In this document: positions 1 through 13,543 of the stretch, piece by piece | Layout: every line of letters begins with the position of its first letter | Position numbering within the stretch: position 1 is the first letter of the stretch | Source of the DNA: Trichoplax adhaerens | Lineage: Eukaryota; Placozoa; Uniplacotomia; Trichoplacea; Trichoplacidae | Length of the DNA: 64,000 nucleotides | Reading direction: 5' to 3' | NCBI RefSeq assembly: GCF_000150275.1 | Contig: NW_002060953.1 | Location: forward strand, 1,907,723-1,971,722 | The notes under the pieces: generated by a model | Seen by the model: only the letters and a program-made list of their open reading frames with translations | The model's database searches: none | What the model was told of the DNA's origin: nothing | Translations under genes and position numbers: made by a program

Positions 1-3000
1 AAGATTAATACTAATTTGCCTACAATATAGCAGGATATGAAAAATTTTCTGATTGTCAACTAAAATGTACCGCTTACTAAATATTTAATTATGAAACTAA
101 ATTATAAGTTATTACCGATACCCAAATGTAAAAGTGATTACCGGAGGATTTAGAATCGTACTGAAACGTAGACCAATTTGGCTAAACTAGATTACAGGTC
201 GTAGGATAAGAAAGCAATTATCAATTACGAACTGAAATAATATTCTGGGGATGCATCATGAACGATCTTATTTGAATAGCTACTGCTATGATATTCTAAT
301 AATCTGTTATATTGTATTAGAGGTTATTTAAAGATAATACGTATCAGCAACACATATTCTTGCTTGTAGAAACACAATTCATTCATGGATTGATTTCTAT
401 TTTGTATGTCCTACGAGGACAAAAATAATAATGTCTAGTATAGGCTGACAAATGTCATGTAGTAAGATGTTTTAACCTAGAAATAGATTTTCAACTGATG
501 ATATCGTCCTAGGTGCTTTCTATGATTTGATAATTGGAGTTCTGATAAATTTCCGTTAGCTAGTTTCAAGTGTAATGAAATATCTTCTAAGTATATGCTA
601 GTTCGATTGAGTATGATCTCAATAGCTACTTATGATTAATTAGTAATGATAAAATCTTTACAAAGTTAAGCTTAATGTACACAAATTCAGGTGTCATAAA
701 TAAAGCTAATTTCTTTCTTGAATAATCCGACAATTCAATACTTATGCACGCATCGACATTAAACAAATAATCTTTCTTATTTAAAACTCGATCAATTTGG
801 CATACTTTCTATTAGGTATTATGCTACAACGATAACTGATTAATATCTTTACATTCATTTACAATACCGTGTCATAAAATCTAGTAAATTTCAATAATAC
901 AACTGTTAAACTAGCCAAGATAGCGTTAAAATAATCTATGCTTTCAAGTTATAATTTACATATTTCCTGCGGACCAGTTCGAAGTGATGATATATCTTAT
1001 CGAGATGTTTCAAAGTAATAGATTTGATGTTGTTACTAGTCATCGCTAATAACGATAGATTGCGTTAAGAAGCTCTGTTCAGCATACGAGTAGTGCTAAA
1101 CAACGTCGATTTAATCGACATGGGAAATTCATATTTTAAACTGGATCATAAATTAAATGCATCGTTCTTAAGTAGCTTGTTACGAATGATATCATTAATT
1201 TTGGAATCTGAATTAAAGGACTCATTTCTTGTTTTTAACCGAATGAAATTTTTGGAAGTCCCTACTAATAACAAACGACTGTTTGCATTCATATTTCCTC
1301 CTATTATACTTTTCATATAAATACTGTATGCTCCTTTATGCGTACAGGCGAATTCAGAAATTGTTTGATGATGCAAATAATAGCATAGGCTCCGACATTG
1401 TAACGTTTCCTTTCGATTGATTTTGAGGTAAATGCATACATTATCCACATCTAAAGATTGATTCTTTTCTTCCATTTTCTCTATTTATATTGCGTATATT
1501 TTATTGCTATATAACAGCATGAATCAATTTGACTTTCACAAGAGCAGTTAAACCGAGTGTAGCCATCTTGAGATATTTGTATATTTATTTCTATAAATTT
1601 CATGCGTGAGCTTTTTTGATTTATTTATAAAAATGGTGGTTACGCGAAGTATAAAAAAATCAATTCTAAATAGCAAAATACTAATTAAAATTAACCGATA
1701 ATAATAAAGCAAGATATTGATTTTGCAATTTTAGTTCTATGCCAGCTACTATAAATTAATATATATTACATCATATGATTCAAGTTTTACGTTTAAGATA
1801 GTAGGTATTTCTAATAATAAGTAAAGTATTGGTTATTTTATATAATCGTTTTTGATATTTATGGCATATGCTGTACTAATACTATTAAGTGCGAAAGTAA
1901 ACATTCTAGCTGATATAATAACATTATGCACTATCAGATCTTTTTAGCTTTCATAGATCATGCAATCTTTTCGAACGGATTACTTCATGTAAATTTAAGA
2001 ATTTACTCACTACTGAAAGTTTTAGTTAAGATATTTCTATTCACCTTTTTCCATACTTTATTAGCACTAACGATGGATACTAGTTGAACAGTGGTTAAGA
2101 ATAAATTATTTAATTTAAATCACTTTTTTAAAACTGACATCAAGTTTTAAGTGTTTTTTTTCTATCATAAGTTGAGAGAGATAAACGCCTCGTATATTGT
2201 ACGGATGAACACGTTAATTTCTACAAGTTTCAGTGTACCTGAAAATTCATAATCAGATTTTTGAATATTAATCTTGATAAATGCTTATAGCAACCTGGAG
2301 GATTACAAATTTTTATCAGTCAGTTTCAGTACTAATTGAGGATTAAAAGCAGAATAATATGTACTAGAGTATATATATAATTCCTTACATTAATTTTCCA
2401 AACCGATTCTACTCAATAAAATAATAAAGACCAATGAAAGAAGGATAGTACCGTATATCATTTCCATCGGAGTATCGCACGAAGAAAGCAATTTTATTCT
2501 ATTATACAGCTGTCAAAGATATTGTATTGCAACCATAGTCCATCGCAATGACGTCGCTAATTCGCTTTGGATTCTTTCTCATAATCCTTTATTCTTGCTC
2601 AACAATCATTAACTTATAAAATATACATACCTAAAAATAGGATAAATCAATTATGCCGTTCGGTAAAAGACTCTATATTCTCTATAAGATATCGATCTAT
2701 TGATCCATAATAACAATAGTGAGGGTTATGCCTGAAATTATAGCATTGTTAACAAATAGCCATATTATTATGGATTTGATGAACAAAAAGTGATCGATAA
2801 AGGTTACAGGACAGGATCTTCTTTATATCTGATATTTATTAATCACGCTATGATTACGAGTAAAGCGATATATTATAATTGAAAGCGTAATGCGTTGATC
2901 ATTTCTAAAAATGAAATTTCACGAATTATCAAGAGTATATTAATAATTATAACTTAGGGTTAAAATTCATATGAATATAATCTATCCAATAAATGTTAGT

Positions 3001-6000
3001 GCATTATCAATTACTCTCAGCCGGAATTTGATGGACATTTCCTAAACTGCATGCCGAACTTGCATAGGCAGAACAAATAAAGGTCTATATATATTTACTT
3101 ATAGTATTGTGTCATAATTTATATTATATAATTAACTCCTCGGCTGTCATCAAACACAAGACGAGCCCTGTATTATTCATATTTCATTACTCATTACTAA
3201 TCCATCATTTAATTAAGTACTCTGGTCGTAGTTTTTGCTCCCTAAAATAACTTGGCTATATTCTTAGGACCTTTTCTTTGATTTTATGTACAATCAGGCA
3301 GCCAAGGTGAAAATAAATGTCCTTCAAAGATCGTCTCTAACGTACCATGATATAGCAGTAAAATTGCTTATTCGAGCATAGCATAGATTTACAATCTAAC
3401 TTATGTCTTGTTCTTACGGTGTTGCCTTGTCATTAGGATAGTTTAATAAGAACAGTAGTAGCTGGTATAGAGAATATCCATAGTTGTAGTACTAGGTAAG
3501 ATAAGTAATGCCTTAACGTGAATGTTGTTTGTAATAGTTCATTACATATTTGATATTGATTGTTATTGTGTGAAAGTTAGCAATATGATGATTGAAGTTC
3601 TAGTTGATGATAGTTGAATTAGACAACCTACGAGCTTAGATTAAGATTAAGTATGAGTAAGAGATTTAAAATATTTACTGATAGAAAAGCTATGTAAGGA
3701 ACATCTCAGTTCGAGATGTTTCTCCTAGTATGGTATAATAATAATACTGTTGTTGTTTACAAATTAGAGAAACGGGAACATTTGAGTTGAGTGGTGTGGT
3801 AAAAAGTTGTAGATGTATCTTTGCTGATAAAAGTTTCATCTTGACTGTATTTTGCTGTGTGTGTTTAACGCTAACTAAAAGGGCGTTTAAGTCAGTAGCT
3901 ACTTATAGACTTTTGCTGTACGTTACCTTGCCGTAGAAGTGAAATTGTGACACTTGTCCGCTATGCAATATATCAACCATATGATTGGCGCATTACTTTC
4001 AATGTTATTTCAGAATGTACTAATGCGTCTTATATAAGATCATGAACTTATGTATACCTGTTGTTGAAAAAACAGGAATATGCATTTTAAGCTACTTCTG
4101 GTAATCTTCCGAAAGAAGAGATCATACTAAAGATAAACTCCGTTTCATTTACTTAGATGACAATATTTCATATATGGCTATCTTATATTTGACTAATGTC
4201 CTTGCAGTAAATATCTAATTGTATTTTTAAGCAGATATTCAAGTCAATCACTATCCATAAGATACAATAATGATTTTGCACTCTAAAATTAGCTTGATTC
4301 AACTATAGATCATCTTTACATACATTTCATTGATTTCCTTTGAACATGAAATAAATTATTATCATGTTTACGCAATCGATTAATGTAAATATTATTCCAG
4401 TCTATCAATGCTAAAATATACTTAACTGTAAATAACTTTCTAGTAAATACTTCTATTCATCGCTGATATAATTCAATAGCTCTCTTTGCTACAATTTTAT
4501 TTATTTTCATCCACCACTGGCTAGATCAACTATGTTCTTCACCTGATCAGCCCCCTAAAATATATGCCTATTTTCGAGTATAAAAGTAATTACTTCAGCT
4601 TCGAGAGTATTTTTAAATCTGTTAACGAGGTTTATCTTGCTTTATTATTCACTCTATAGCTCTTACGTACCGCTCTAATGAAATTATATAAATGTAATAT
4701 TATCTCGTCTTTTGTAATTATTTTACTTTAAGCATATTTGTTATTTTCTGAAATTAATCAGCTATGCTCGTATGCTATTGAACTTAGGCTTTTCGCTTCG
4801 CTATATGCGTGCTATTCATTCATTAACAATAGTAAGTTATTAAGGATGATATGTTGCGTTGCTCTTAGATATGGAGACTATCGACTAAGCTACTAAGATT
4901 TCGGATGAGTGAGGGGGTACTGTATCTAGTAATATATAGCAACCATAAATTCATACAGCACGGTAGTATTCTCTAAGGTTTCTCAGTAAGAATTAGAAAT
5001 AAAGTTAGTCATTCAGTACACTCTTATATTGTAATGGAAATTATGCTGACAGCATCCTGTTTTTAGACATTATATTATTACATGATCATGATATAAGGCA
5101 TATACTCAATTGCTCACGAAGTCGCGATCAAGCAATAAAGTTCAAAGCAATGTTCACAGGTCATTATGTCGGTATTACTTGTCTTTTACAAAAATCTCAT
5201 AACTCACAGCATTGATAAAACCTATCATGGTCTCAATGAAATTCTCTGTTTTCTGAGAAAAAATATTCCAACAGGTATTTTTACATTACGAGTCATATGT
5301 TCATAATTTCGTATTTCTATACATTAAATGTTAAGGGTGCTATTCATTCGTTGATGGATGGGTAGTAATCGATTCGATCTGATATTATAAAATTCTCCGC
5401 TCAAAATTGAATGATAACATTATCAAAGGTACCGTTAAATAGGTTATATTAACGATTGGATTTACCATTTCGCTTACTGTGTTAATAAATACTTGTTCAA
5501 ATCTATCAATATTGATATGATGATAAGACCTAAAAACTGTAACAAAGCGTTTTTGCATTTATTTAGTGATAGTGATACATTGACTTATCTTTAGCCATTC
5601 CACACACAAGAAATTAATATACTCCAATATACCCGATGTTGACTGACTATTTATATTTTAATTGTTATACAGATAATTCCCCTTCATTATAATTATTGCA
5701 TATACATGTTCAATAAAACCCATAGAAGCGAAAAAAGTTCTTTCTTTTTACCTCTAAAGATGAAACGATGTCTTGGAATATTTTAAGTAAACCTCAGCTC
5801 ATAATGCTTCATTTATAATTTATGATAAATTGAGGTCATGTGCTTCATCTCTTGCATTTTCCATAATATATTTCTTGATCTATCAATATTGGTTTGTCGA
5901 GAAAGAAAGAAACGGATGTGACTATTTACCCGATGTTAGATAATAATATTAATTCAGATAATAGCAAATACGTGACTCAAGGAACTTATTATTCCTCACA

Positions 6001-6260
6001 ATATTCCTGGATTTGTCCATGCACTCTCTTTGATGTAATATGGGAAGAGTCCTACGCTATTTAACACCAATGTTAGCTAATAAGTTCAATACTCGTTTAA
6101 GGAAATGATAAGGAATGGTAACTTGGGATTTATGCGTATACGCTAATCTTAGCTAATGATATTTATTCGTTGCGATTATAACTATGTGAGGGATGAATAA
6201 TTTATTCTATGAGATATTCCTTGCTCTGTTAACGCTTATTTGATGAAATAACAAGTGATA
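1..6260. other. Gene-poor AT-rich intergenic DNA
   Basis: I found no coding region that I can support here. The longest open frame is 109 codons (1146-1475, minus). That length is expected by chance about once or twice in 64 kb of DNA this AT-rich, and it shows no recognisable domain or flanking splice logic. No tRNA-like or satellite structure was seen. Confidence 0.6.
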
Positions 6261-6289
6261 GAAACTAATCCTTTTAAATTAAGCTTGCT

Positions 6290-7000
6290 CATACTAATAT
6301 GCCCACTAGTGCTGTTTAATCTCTATGGTAGAGGAAGTTTTGAATTTCTTTCTGGACTAGGATTGCAGAATGCTAACGTAATATTTTGTGAAGCTTGCAA
6401 ATTATGCTTATTCGCGCTTGGTATGCTTACTAATACTATTAATCTATAGCGTAAAGAAGTTCTTATAATTCCTTTCTAGACTGGGATAGTAGAATGTTGA
6501 CGTAACATTGTGTAAGTCCCATTAAATTAAGCTGATTCACCTTTATATACAAACTAATGCCGTTTAATTATTAGAGTATAAGAGGTCTTTCTAGACTAGT
6601 ACAGCAGAATGCTAACATAATATTGTGTGAATCCAATTAAATTAAGCTGATTCACCTTGATATGCAAACTTATGCCGTTCAATTACTAAAGTATAAGGAG
6701 TCTTTCTAGACTAGCACGGGCAAAATGCTAACTTAATATTGTATGAATCCCATTAAATTAAGTTGTCCTCGTTGATATGCACACCTCTACTGTTCAAATC
6801 ACTCTCTGGAGTAAAGGAGTTTTTCAATTTCTTTCTAGACTAAGAGAGAGGAACGCTAAAGTAAAATTATGTGAAGCCCATTAAATGAAGCTTATTCACC
6901 CTAATAGGTCCACAAACGCATTTTAATTACCAGAGCAAATCATTTTTTCAATTCCCTCTTAAACTAGGAGAGCCGAATGCTAAAGTAATACCGTATAAAA
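6290..7000. repeat. Degenerate tandem array, ~120-bp unit, about 6 copies
   Basis: A shared core (GAATGCTAACGTAATATT and variants) recurs near 6369, 6491, 6606, 6722, 6850 and 6974, that is every 115-128 bp. It is accompanied by recurring CTTTCTAGACTAG and CCCATTAAATTAAGC blocks. The copies differ by many substitutions and small indels, so this is an old minisatellite-like array. An open frame at 6255-6449 lies inside the repeat and is not a gene. Confidence 0.85.
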
Positions 7001-8973
7001 ATCGGATTGTCCAATCTGTGTACGAATGTTAATCAGCAACCATCGATTAATTTGATGAATCGATTTTGACGAGTGCTAGCCTGTTTTTATATACATAGCT
7101 GTCAAAATAGCATGCCTACCAATCTGATAATAGTGATTACAAAAAGAAATCAATCCATTCAGTACTGCTGTACTAGTTATCTACTCTGTCTTTTCTTAAT
7201 TCACTACTTTGTACATTGCCTACCTTTTCTCTTGGATCAGGAAGGCTATTATTTGAATATTAATACGTTATTGATTTCCTCAAGCGTCCTTTTATCCCAT
7301 TTTAACCCGTAATAGTATAGATAAGCGATTGCCACAAGCTGTCCAGAATATTCAATCTTTCTTTATTAGCCACTGATCCAAATAGGAAGCGCCATTTTCT
7401 ATGATGTTTCTGTAAGCCAGGGATGGCCTACAATATTCTCCTCCACGATGCATTCTTCTTCCTAGTGCCTCTTTTCAACCAATTTCAGTCATCTTTATCC
7501 ACACTTTTCTCCTCTTCAAGTATTTTTAACTAGCTACTGCCTCCAGTATTGATAATATGCATTTATTTTAAATCAGGCCAAACCTAGCTAGAAAAAGCAT
7601 TTCGTCAGTTCTTCTAAACTATCCAAATGGCTTCATTGATTTCCCATTTGCCGGTTTCTGAGTATCGTTAAACTGGCGTCATCAAAACCCTTTGCTATTG
7701 GTTCGCTAATTGATTTTATGATGTTAATTCCTATTTTCGTAATCCCTCCTATTCCTATTTTCCAATAGGAATGCTGTTCTAATTTCAGGAAGACAAATTA
7801 TTGTCCATTTAAGTGACGTTATTGTGATGTCATGATGATAGACGTAATCGTAATATTGGCATGATAGAAATTAAATGGAGTTGCTCTTGCATCATTGCCA
7901 ACCTATACTAAATTAGCATCATGGAGTAGTCGCGACAATATTGAATATATTCTCACCTATTACTATGACCAAATATGATAACTGTCAATTTATTAAGTAT
8001 ACATATAGATATTACTCGAATAATATTCAATAACGTGAGCTTTTATAAATAGCTACTATAATTGGAATTGAGTATTGAAAAAAATCGTATTTAAATAAAT
8101 ACTTTAGCAGCTAATCAAATCGTTGGATGATTTTGCAGGGGAGCAGTTTGGAGGTAGGAATGACTAGAGTAGATTGGTTCTAGGTCAACGCTATTTCAAT
8201 TGATTGCAGTCATTGCAAGTATTGCTTACGCCATTTTCTTCGATCCGATAGGGCATACAGTTTTTAATTCTACTTATATAATTAATTGACTTGCACTACC
8301 GTCTGTAGCTAGCTTTTAAATACTGTCGATCAGAAGAATTGTTTTGTTAATGAGATTGTGCATAGCCAATGGGCTAGCCGATGTTGGTCTAATGGACTAG
8401 AATAATTGCAATTAGTATGGATACTATTAATTGAAGACAAATATTGCCGATAGAGTTATTAATAGCTTGTTCTCATCCTCTAGCTGATCCAACAAGAAGA
8501 ACTATCCGCCCACCTCAATCTATCCAATCCTTAGCTAGAAAACGGAAGATACAATCTAAGACAGATTTCCCTCTCGCTGGTTTTTGAGAAATTGAAGAGA
8601 GATTACGCTGTTGCAATGAAGTATGCTTATTAAGTTCGATGCAATCTTGTCTATTGATAGTATCTTGAGTCCTTAAATTTTCATATCGAGCCATTAAAAT
8701 AATGAATAATATGCACTAGAATGGCCAATTGATGCTTATGATTCTTAAATTATACTGTTAATTTATGGAAAAAAATATTTGCATAGTTGTAAAAATCACT
8801 ATCTCGGGCATATTTGATTTTATTCTCAACTGCATGACTTTCTTTCCCTTGAATGTTCACTTTTTCGCATATTTTTGAATTGAAATACTCTAAGGGAACA
8901 AGTCCAGATAATTTGCAGGGTGATGCTTGTCAATTTATATTCCATATTCATTATAACTATTAAATAAAAATCA
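7001..8973. other. Intergenic, nothing recognised
   Basis: Only short open frames with no domain character were seen. The stretch just upstream of 8974 would contain the promoter of the first CRD gene. An A/T-rich TATTAAATAAAA-type segment lies about 10-15 bases before the first ATG, but no element can be assigned with confidence. Confidence 0.5.
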
Positions 8974-10664
8974 ATGCCATTCAATTTTAGATTGTCTTTC
9001 GGAATGGCTTCGCAAAACTGGATAGCGGTTATTTTAATAGCGACATTATTCTTCAGCAGCATTAAAGGGCAAATTGGCCACCCCTCAACTATCTTAAGCA
9101 GTCATTTCAATTTGCTGGATAATACAGTTCATTTAATGATGCAACAACCAGTCGCTTCTAATTTTACCATGGAAAAACGCTCTTTAGAGGTAAGATTGAG
9201 TCTCAACCTTAAAAGTTGATTACCCATGTTGACAGCTTGACGAATGATTTACGATTCCTTATTGATTAGCATGCTGCTTGATTCTAAGGTTGGTAACTCA
9301 AGTTTAGAGCTTTGATGGATAATTTATGATAGTTTATTGATGGGCAGGCTGCTTGACTCTTAGATTAGCTGCTCATGTTTAGAGCAATAACGAATAATTT
9401 AGGATACATAATTGATTAGCAGGCTGCTTAATTCTACTTTTCTATAGATCTCTTTTTTCATACAAACAGTTTTGATTCTTTCACTTTTATGTAACTAGCA
9501 GCAATGAAAGGATTGCATGACAAATTATAAATCAACTAAGATACTAAATGTATATAGTTAGATGAGCTACTAGAATTGCAATTCAAAACTCGTATAATCT
9601 CAAATACCAAAATAGCTGGAAAACAGAATTTTCAATACATGAATACATTCATTTTAACTTTGTTTCTTTGTAGCAAACAAGAGAAATCGCCAAGCCAAAT
9701 GTCACTGTCTGGATTGCTGGCGATATCGATTCATGCAGCCTACCTGATGAGAACATCAGATCCTTTTGCAAGATCGAATATAAAGTTCCCACAGTCATAG
9801 CCAAGAGGACTTCTCGACTTTTTCAGTTTATTATCAAAAATTTCAAGATTCTAAAATCGCAAATGTTGACTGATTGTCTGTACAGCTTGAAGGAAGTGCT
9901 CTGCAAAGGAACCCTACCTCAATGTTCTAAAGATACTGTAACCGCTTCCTATTCAAATATTCAACAAGCTTGTGCACAAGTGCGTTGGTGTACATCGTCT
10001 TTTACTAGTCTTACAGATCAAAGTTGGATGCAATCTTGTCAAGTTTCTGGTCAAACATTTGATTTAAAAGTATGTAAGAAAGCTAATGTAACCTCTATTA
10101 ACCTACAAAATTGCGGTCCATTACCCAAGCAAATTACATTTCCTACATGGATTATTCCAAATATTGAGCAGAAATCAAAAAGCAAAGCTCTAATTCGAAG
10201 AAGCTATAGTCATGAAGGCGTAAATTCGCGTTGCATTGATAAATGGGTTAATATGTATTGCTTAAGTGCTCCATTTTGTAGCAGCCATCACAATAAAATT
10301 GTAAGTGGAATTACGCAACAGCAATGCCAGTCGGCATTAAACTGGTAAGGGATACGACAAACTAATTTCTACTTTCTGACAATCTTTCTGCTGTTGACAG
10401 TTTTCCCCTTTACCCTTAAATATCTATCATGACAGCATTCTAATTCCTGCACTTCCATGACAACATTTTAGCTTACCTGATCGAATTCGAAAATTTCTAC
10501 TCTTAACGGTCGATTGCAATGCGTATCCAGACGAAAATTCCGAAAAAGAAATTATGTCAAGTGAATGTGCTTATTCAAATGGTACAGAATCGATCGAAGG
10601 CGATAACTTGCGATGGCTTCTTTTATATTTTACAATCGTTTTATTAACCTATATAATTTTGTAA
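8974..10664 (+). CDS. Double Frizzled-like CRD surface protein (copy 1, three exons)
   Basis: Model: exon 1 8974 (or ATG at 9004)-9189, exon 2 9674-10344, exon 3 10472-10664; 349 residues from the 9004 ATG. Donors are GTAAGA and GTAAGG, and acceptors are TTTGTAG and TTTTAG. Residues 6-19 form a signal-peptide core. CRD1 has cysteines 83, 94, 130, 139, 146, 162, 168, 184 and 196, with the Frizzled-like spacing C-x10-C-xxxYxVP followed by CxxxLKEVLCxxxLPQC. CRD2 has cysteines 209, 249, 258, 264, 280, 286 and 301 and ends DCNAYP, like the terminal CxxFP of Frizzled CRDs. Splicing at TG|C creates Cys286. Residues 335-349 are a terminal hydrophobic stretch with no tail, which suggests a GPI signal or a tail anchor. 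Frizzled CRDs bind lipid-modified Wnts; ligand binding here is only an inference. It is not a Frizzled receptor because there is no 7-TM region. Confidence 0.75.
9225..9440. repeat. Three ~75-bp tandem repeats inside the first intron of CRD copy 1
   Basis: The motif TTGATTAGCATGCTGCTTGATTCTA recurs with changes near 9263, 9338 and 9412. Each copy is preceded by an ACGAATGATTTACGAT-like block. The array lies entirely within the 484-bp intron between 9189 and 9674. Confidence 0.8.
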
Positions 10665-12581
10665 AGGGAAGCTCTTTCGTGTAGCAGCTTACGCGTAGAA
10701 TTAATTATTTTTCATCACTTAAAAAGATAAAATTAAAGTAATCGCATATAGGAGAGAGAAAGTAGCATAGTATTTTTATAAAATAGAGTAGGTCTCGTTG
10801 TTATTTCTACTGAGATGTGACATGAAATATTTAAGCTAATACTCAACTGTTCACACTATTAGTCAGCTAGGAATCGTAGCTATCAATATCTAAATTCGTC
10901 GTAGACATCCATTTAGAGTCAACTTATTGTCGTAATTTTCCTCTATATGGAAAAAATTACGAAAAAAATAATCTAGTGAATTTTATCAGATACATTTGAT
11001 CTATTGGAGAATAATTTTGAACTAAATTAAAGTAAAGTTATTTAAAAAAAGTAAATGTTTACTCTAAATGCACTTAAATCATATCTTTGAATATTGAAAT
11101 AGATTCTGTTTTATATCGAATTTACTTTGCGTTTGCCCTTAGTTAAATTAATACTCTTGACAGTCGCTATGATAGCATTTTCTTGGCTTCTGCAAATGCA
11201 TTAATTGACAAGATATCTATTATATTAATAGCTATAAGATGTAGACATATCTTAATGGATGAATCTTATTTATTAATTTCCTATTAGTGACTTACTTAAC
11301 GTAATAGTCTGATGTATTGATAGATGAATAAATGACATAGACAACTTCTATCTGATTTTAAAGGGCATTGGATGAGCAAGGAATATTGTAGACTTCCATA
11401 CTCTACTCTTATTTAACAAAATGTGCTACTTATATGCTAGTTTCCATTATCGTTCAATGCGAACAGTATAGCATAGTCTAAAACGTGAGAGAAATATTCA
11501 TGAACTAAGGGAGAATAAAAATATCTATAGGATTAGCTATTGCATGAGAAACTAGTAGTTTATCATAGGAAGATTAGTATAGGTGCGAATTACAAATCTT
11601 TGAACACCCGGAAAACGATAGCCTGATTAATTTGCTCCGTATATCGCATGAGTTGATCCTTTTGCTAGAATAACTATCTATCATTACTAACTTATAGTGA
11701 TAATTTCCAGTTGTATGGATATTCTACGCCATCATCATATCAGTTACTGTTTCAGGATATTCAACTATCTGAACATAAGAATACTTCAAAATAACACTGT
11801 CTACATTTTATTCCTTTCCGAGTAGCTTTATTACTTTACCAACAACATTTATAAATATCCGGCATTGAAAGACAATCTATAATATTTTTTTGCAGCGAAA
11901 GAATCTGGCTGAAATAAATTGTACACATGGCATTGCAATTAAGCAAGTACCCAATATTATGCCTCGTAATATTGATAGCTCCCTAATGAAATTAGTTGTG
12001 GCCTTTAAATCGATTCAGTATAGAAAATACAGGCTAAATGGGCATCCATGAATGTAGGCGTTTCGGAGCATGAATATTTACACTGCTCTAATCTTAGATG
12101 CTTTTGCAATATTAATCAAACCTTGAGTATTAGTTATAGCAAGTTTTCTTTTTCATTAAAGTAAGTGAGGATATTAGTATTCTAAAATCATAGCAATACT
12201 TATCGATAGAAAAGACTTAGGCAATAAGAACGATACGGTAGCTTGAACGATCATTCACGAAATAATGTCAATGTTGCCGGCTAGAGTTTGTCCGAATGCT
12301 TATTCTTAAAAAACATGGATTGAGAGTAGCACTAACTTCTCGGAATGTGGATTGTAGAGGCAATATCTCATAAATTAGGAGTAATACAAATCATGAGGTA
12401 AATTGAACAAGATATTAAAAAAATACCATGCCTCTGTTACCAATTAACATTGAATTAGCCAACTAACGTGCAATATACCTAAAAAATATGCTCTACTAAA
12501 TAAATTAATAACATGGGTACCATCGTAAATTATATCTATTGCGAAGAAACTTAAAGCATATGGAAAGATTTCACCTAGAAT
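10665..12581. other. Intergenic between convergent CRD copies 1 and 2
   Basis: No supportable coding region was found. The two flanking CRD genes converge on this interval, so it should hold both 3' ends. No clear AATAAA close to 10664 was recognised. Confidence 0.5.
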
Positions 12582-12864
12582 CTATAAAGAAGTGGAGATA
12601 AAATACCCTGCAAATAGTAACAGCAAATTCATCATAACTCTGAGAGCACTATTTGTTGCTGAGTAAGCCTGTTGGCTAGACATCATTAACTTTGTGGACT
12701 CTGCTTCAGGAAAGTGAGCACAGCTAAATGATTGCTCAAACCCTTTTCGAAAGACCGCTGGCAAGCCAATGCAAGAGAAGGAATTGTCGTCAAGAACCAA
12801 AACCTTAACAGTTGATAAATACTACTTCGTGTTTCAACTAGAATAAAAATAATAATCATTTACC
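12582..12864 (-). pseudogene. Hydrophobic C-terminal exon of CRD copy 2 (about 12582-12800) and the intron before it
   Basis: The minus frame 12582-12800 contains a CRD2-like end (SFSCIGLP, matching DCNAYP of copy 1), then a terminal hydrophobic tail (about residues NLLLLFAGYF) and a stop. This mirrors copy 1. The preceding exon ends at 12864 on TG|GTAAATG. The two acceptors that would give the conserved TG|T cysteine codon (the ones ending CTAG and ACGAAG) lead to an immediate TGA or to a different frame from the tail. Either a frameshift has occurred or the real acceptor was missed. Confidence 0.5.
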
Positions 12865-13543
12865 ATTTTATGCCTTCTTGGCTTTGCTCTTTGGTGACTC
12901 TACCAACAATCTTCGAGCCATCAGCGCTACAAAACGGAACAACATTACAAGTAATGTCAAGCCACTTTGTCGTACAACTTTTGCTTATAATGGCTTGCAT
13001 GAAACCGGTCTTTAGGGTAGCAATATTTAGTCTTTGGTAGGGTATATTAGTTAACATCCAAGTAGGAAATTGAATATCTTGAGGTAAATGACCTCAGGAT
13101 TGAGCTTCGATGGCTTTTTCTTGTGTAGGTACACATTTAGCCAAATCGTAGCGCTGATCGGCATCAAAACTTAATGTTCCAGTGTAACTTTTAGAGTTGT
13201 AGCCAAAAAATGGCCAGCAAGAGCCGACTGTCGTGCAGTCTGTGGTATAATTCTGATAGGTAAAGGATGTTGCATCAGCAGAACATTGAGGTAAAGCGGA
13301 TTTGCACATCATATTCTTGACGGCTTCAGCACAAGCCTTGGGTAACTGAGCCTGGATCATGACATAGCTGTTCATTGCAAACATTAAAAATCGCGATATT
13401 CGATTAAGGATAATGGTGGGAACTTTATAACTGATACCACAGAATGTTTGGATGTTACTGCCAGGTAAACTGCAAGAGTTTAAATCAGTTGCTACCCAAA
13501 CTGTCACTTCATGAGAATGTCGTTTAGCCATCGATCGAGTGGT
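12864..13543 (-). pseudogene. CRD copy 2, main exon with an in-frame TGA at a conserved Cys
   Basis: The acceptor TTATTTAG precedes 13543 and the donor follows 12864. The exon is 680 nt, the same length and phase as the main exon of the 23-kb copy. It reads through in one frame apart from a TGA at 13094-13096 (codon 150). The residues before (EAQS) and after (GHLPQDIQFPTW) align with the other copies, where the TGA position is a cysteine. It shares VTVW, DLNSCSLP, YKVPT and MMCKSALPQC with copy 1. A second family cysteine near the exon end (QQQC) is Ser here. A decaying pseudogene is most likely; a polymorphic stop or a selenocysteine codon is possible but unsupported. No signal-peptide exon was located upstream. 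Confidence 0.65.

Noticed and set aside
1146-1475. 109-codon minus-strand open frame
   Set aside because: About one or two frames of this length are expected by chance in 64 kb at this AT content, and there is no domain, paralog or splice partner.
6255-6449. 64-codon plus-strand frame
   Set aside because: It lies within the ~120-bp tandem array and is not conserved between units.
13094-13096. Selenocysteine reading of the TGA in CRD copy 2
   Set aside because: It is possible by position, but other lesions (Cys-to-Ser, tail frame mismatch) make a pseudogene simpler, and no SECIS element could be recognised.
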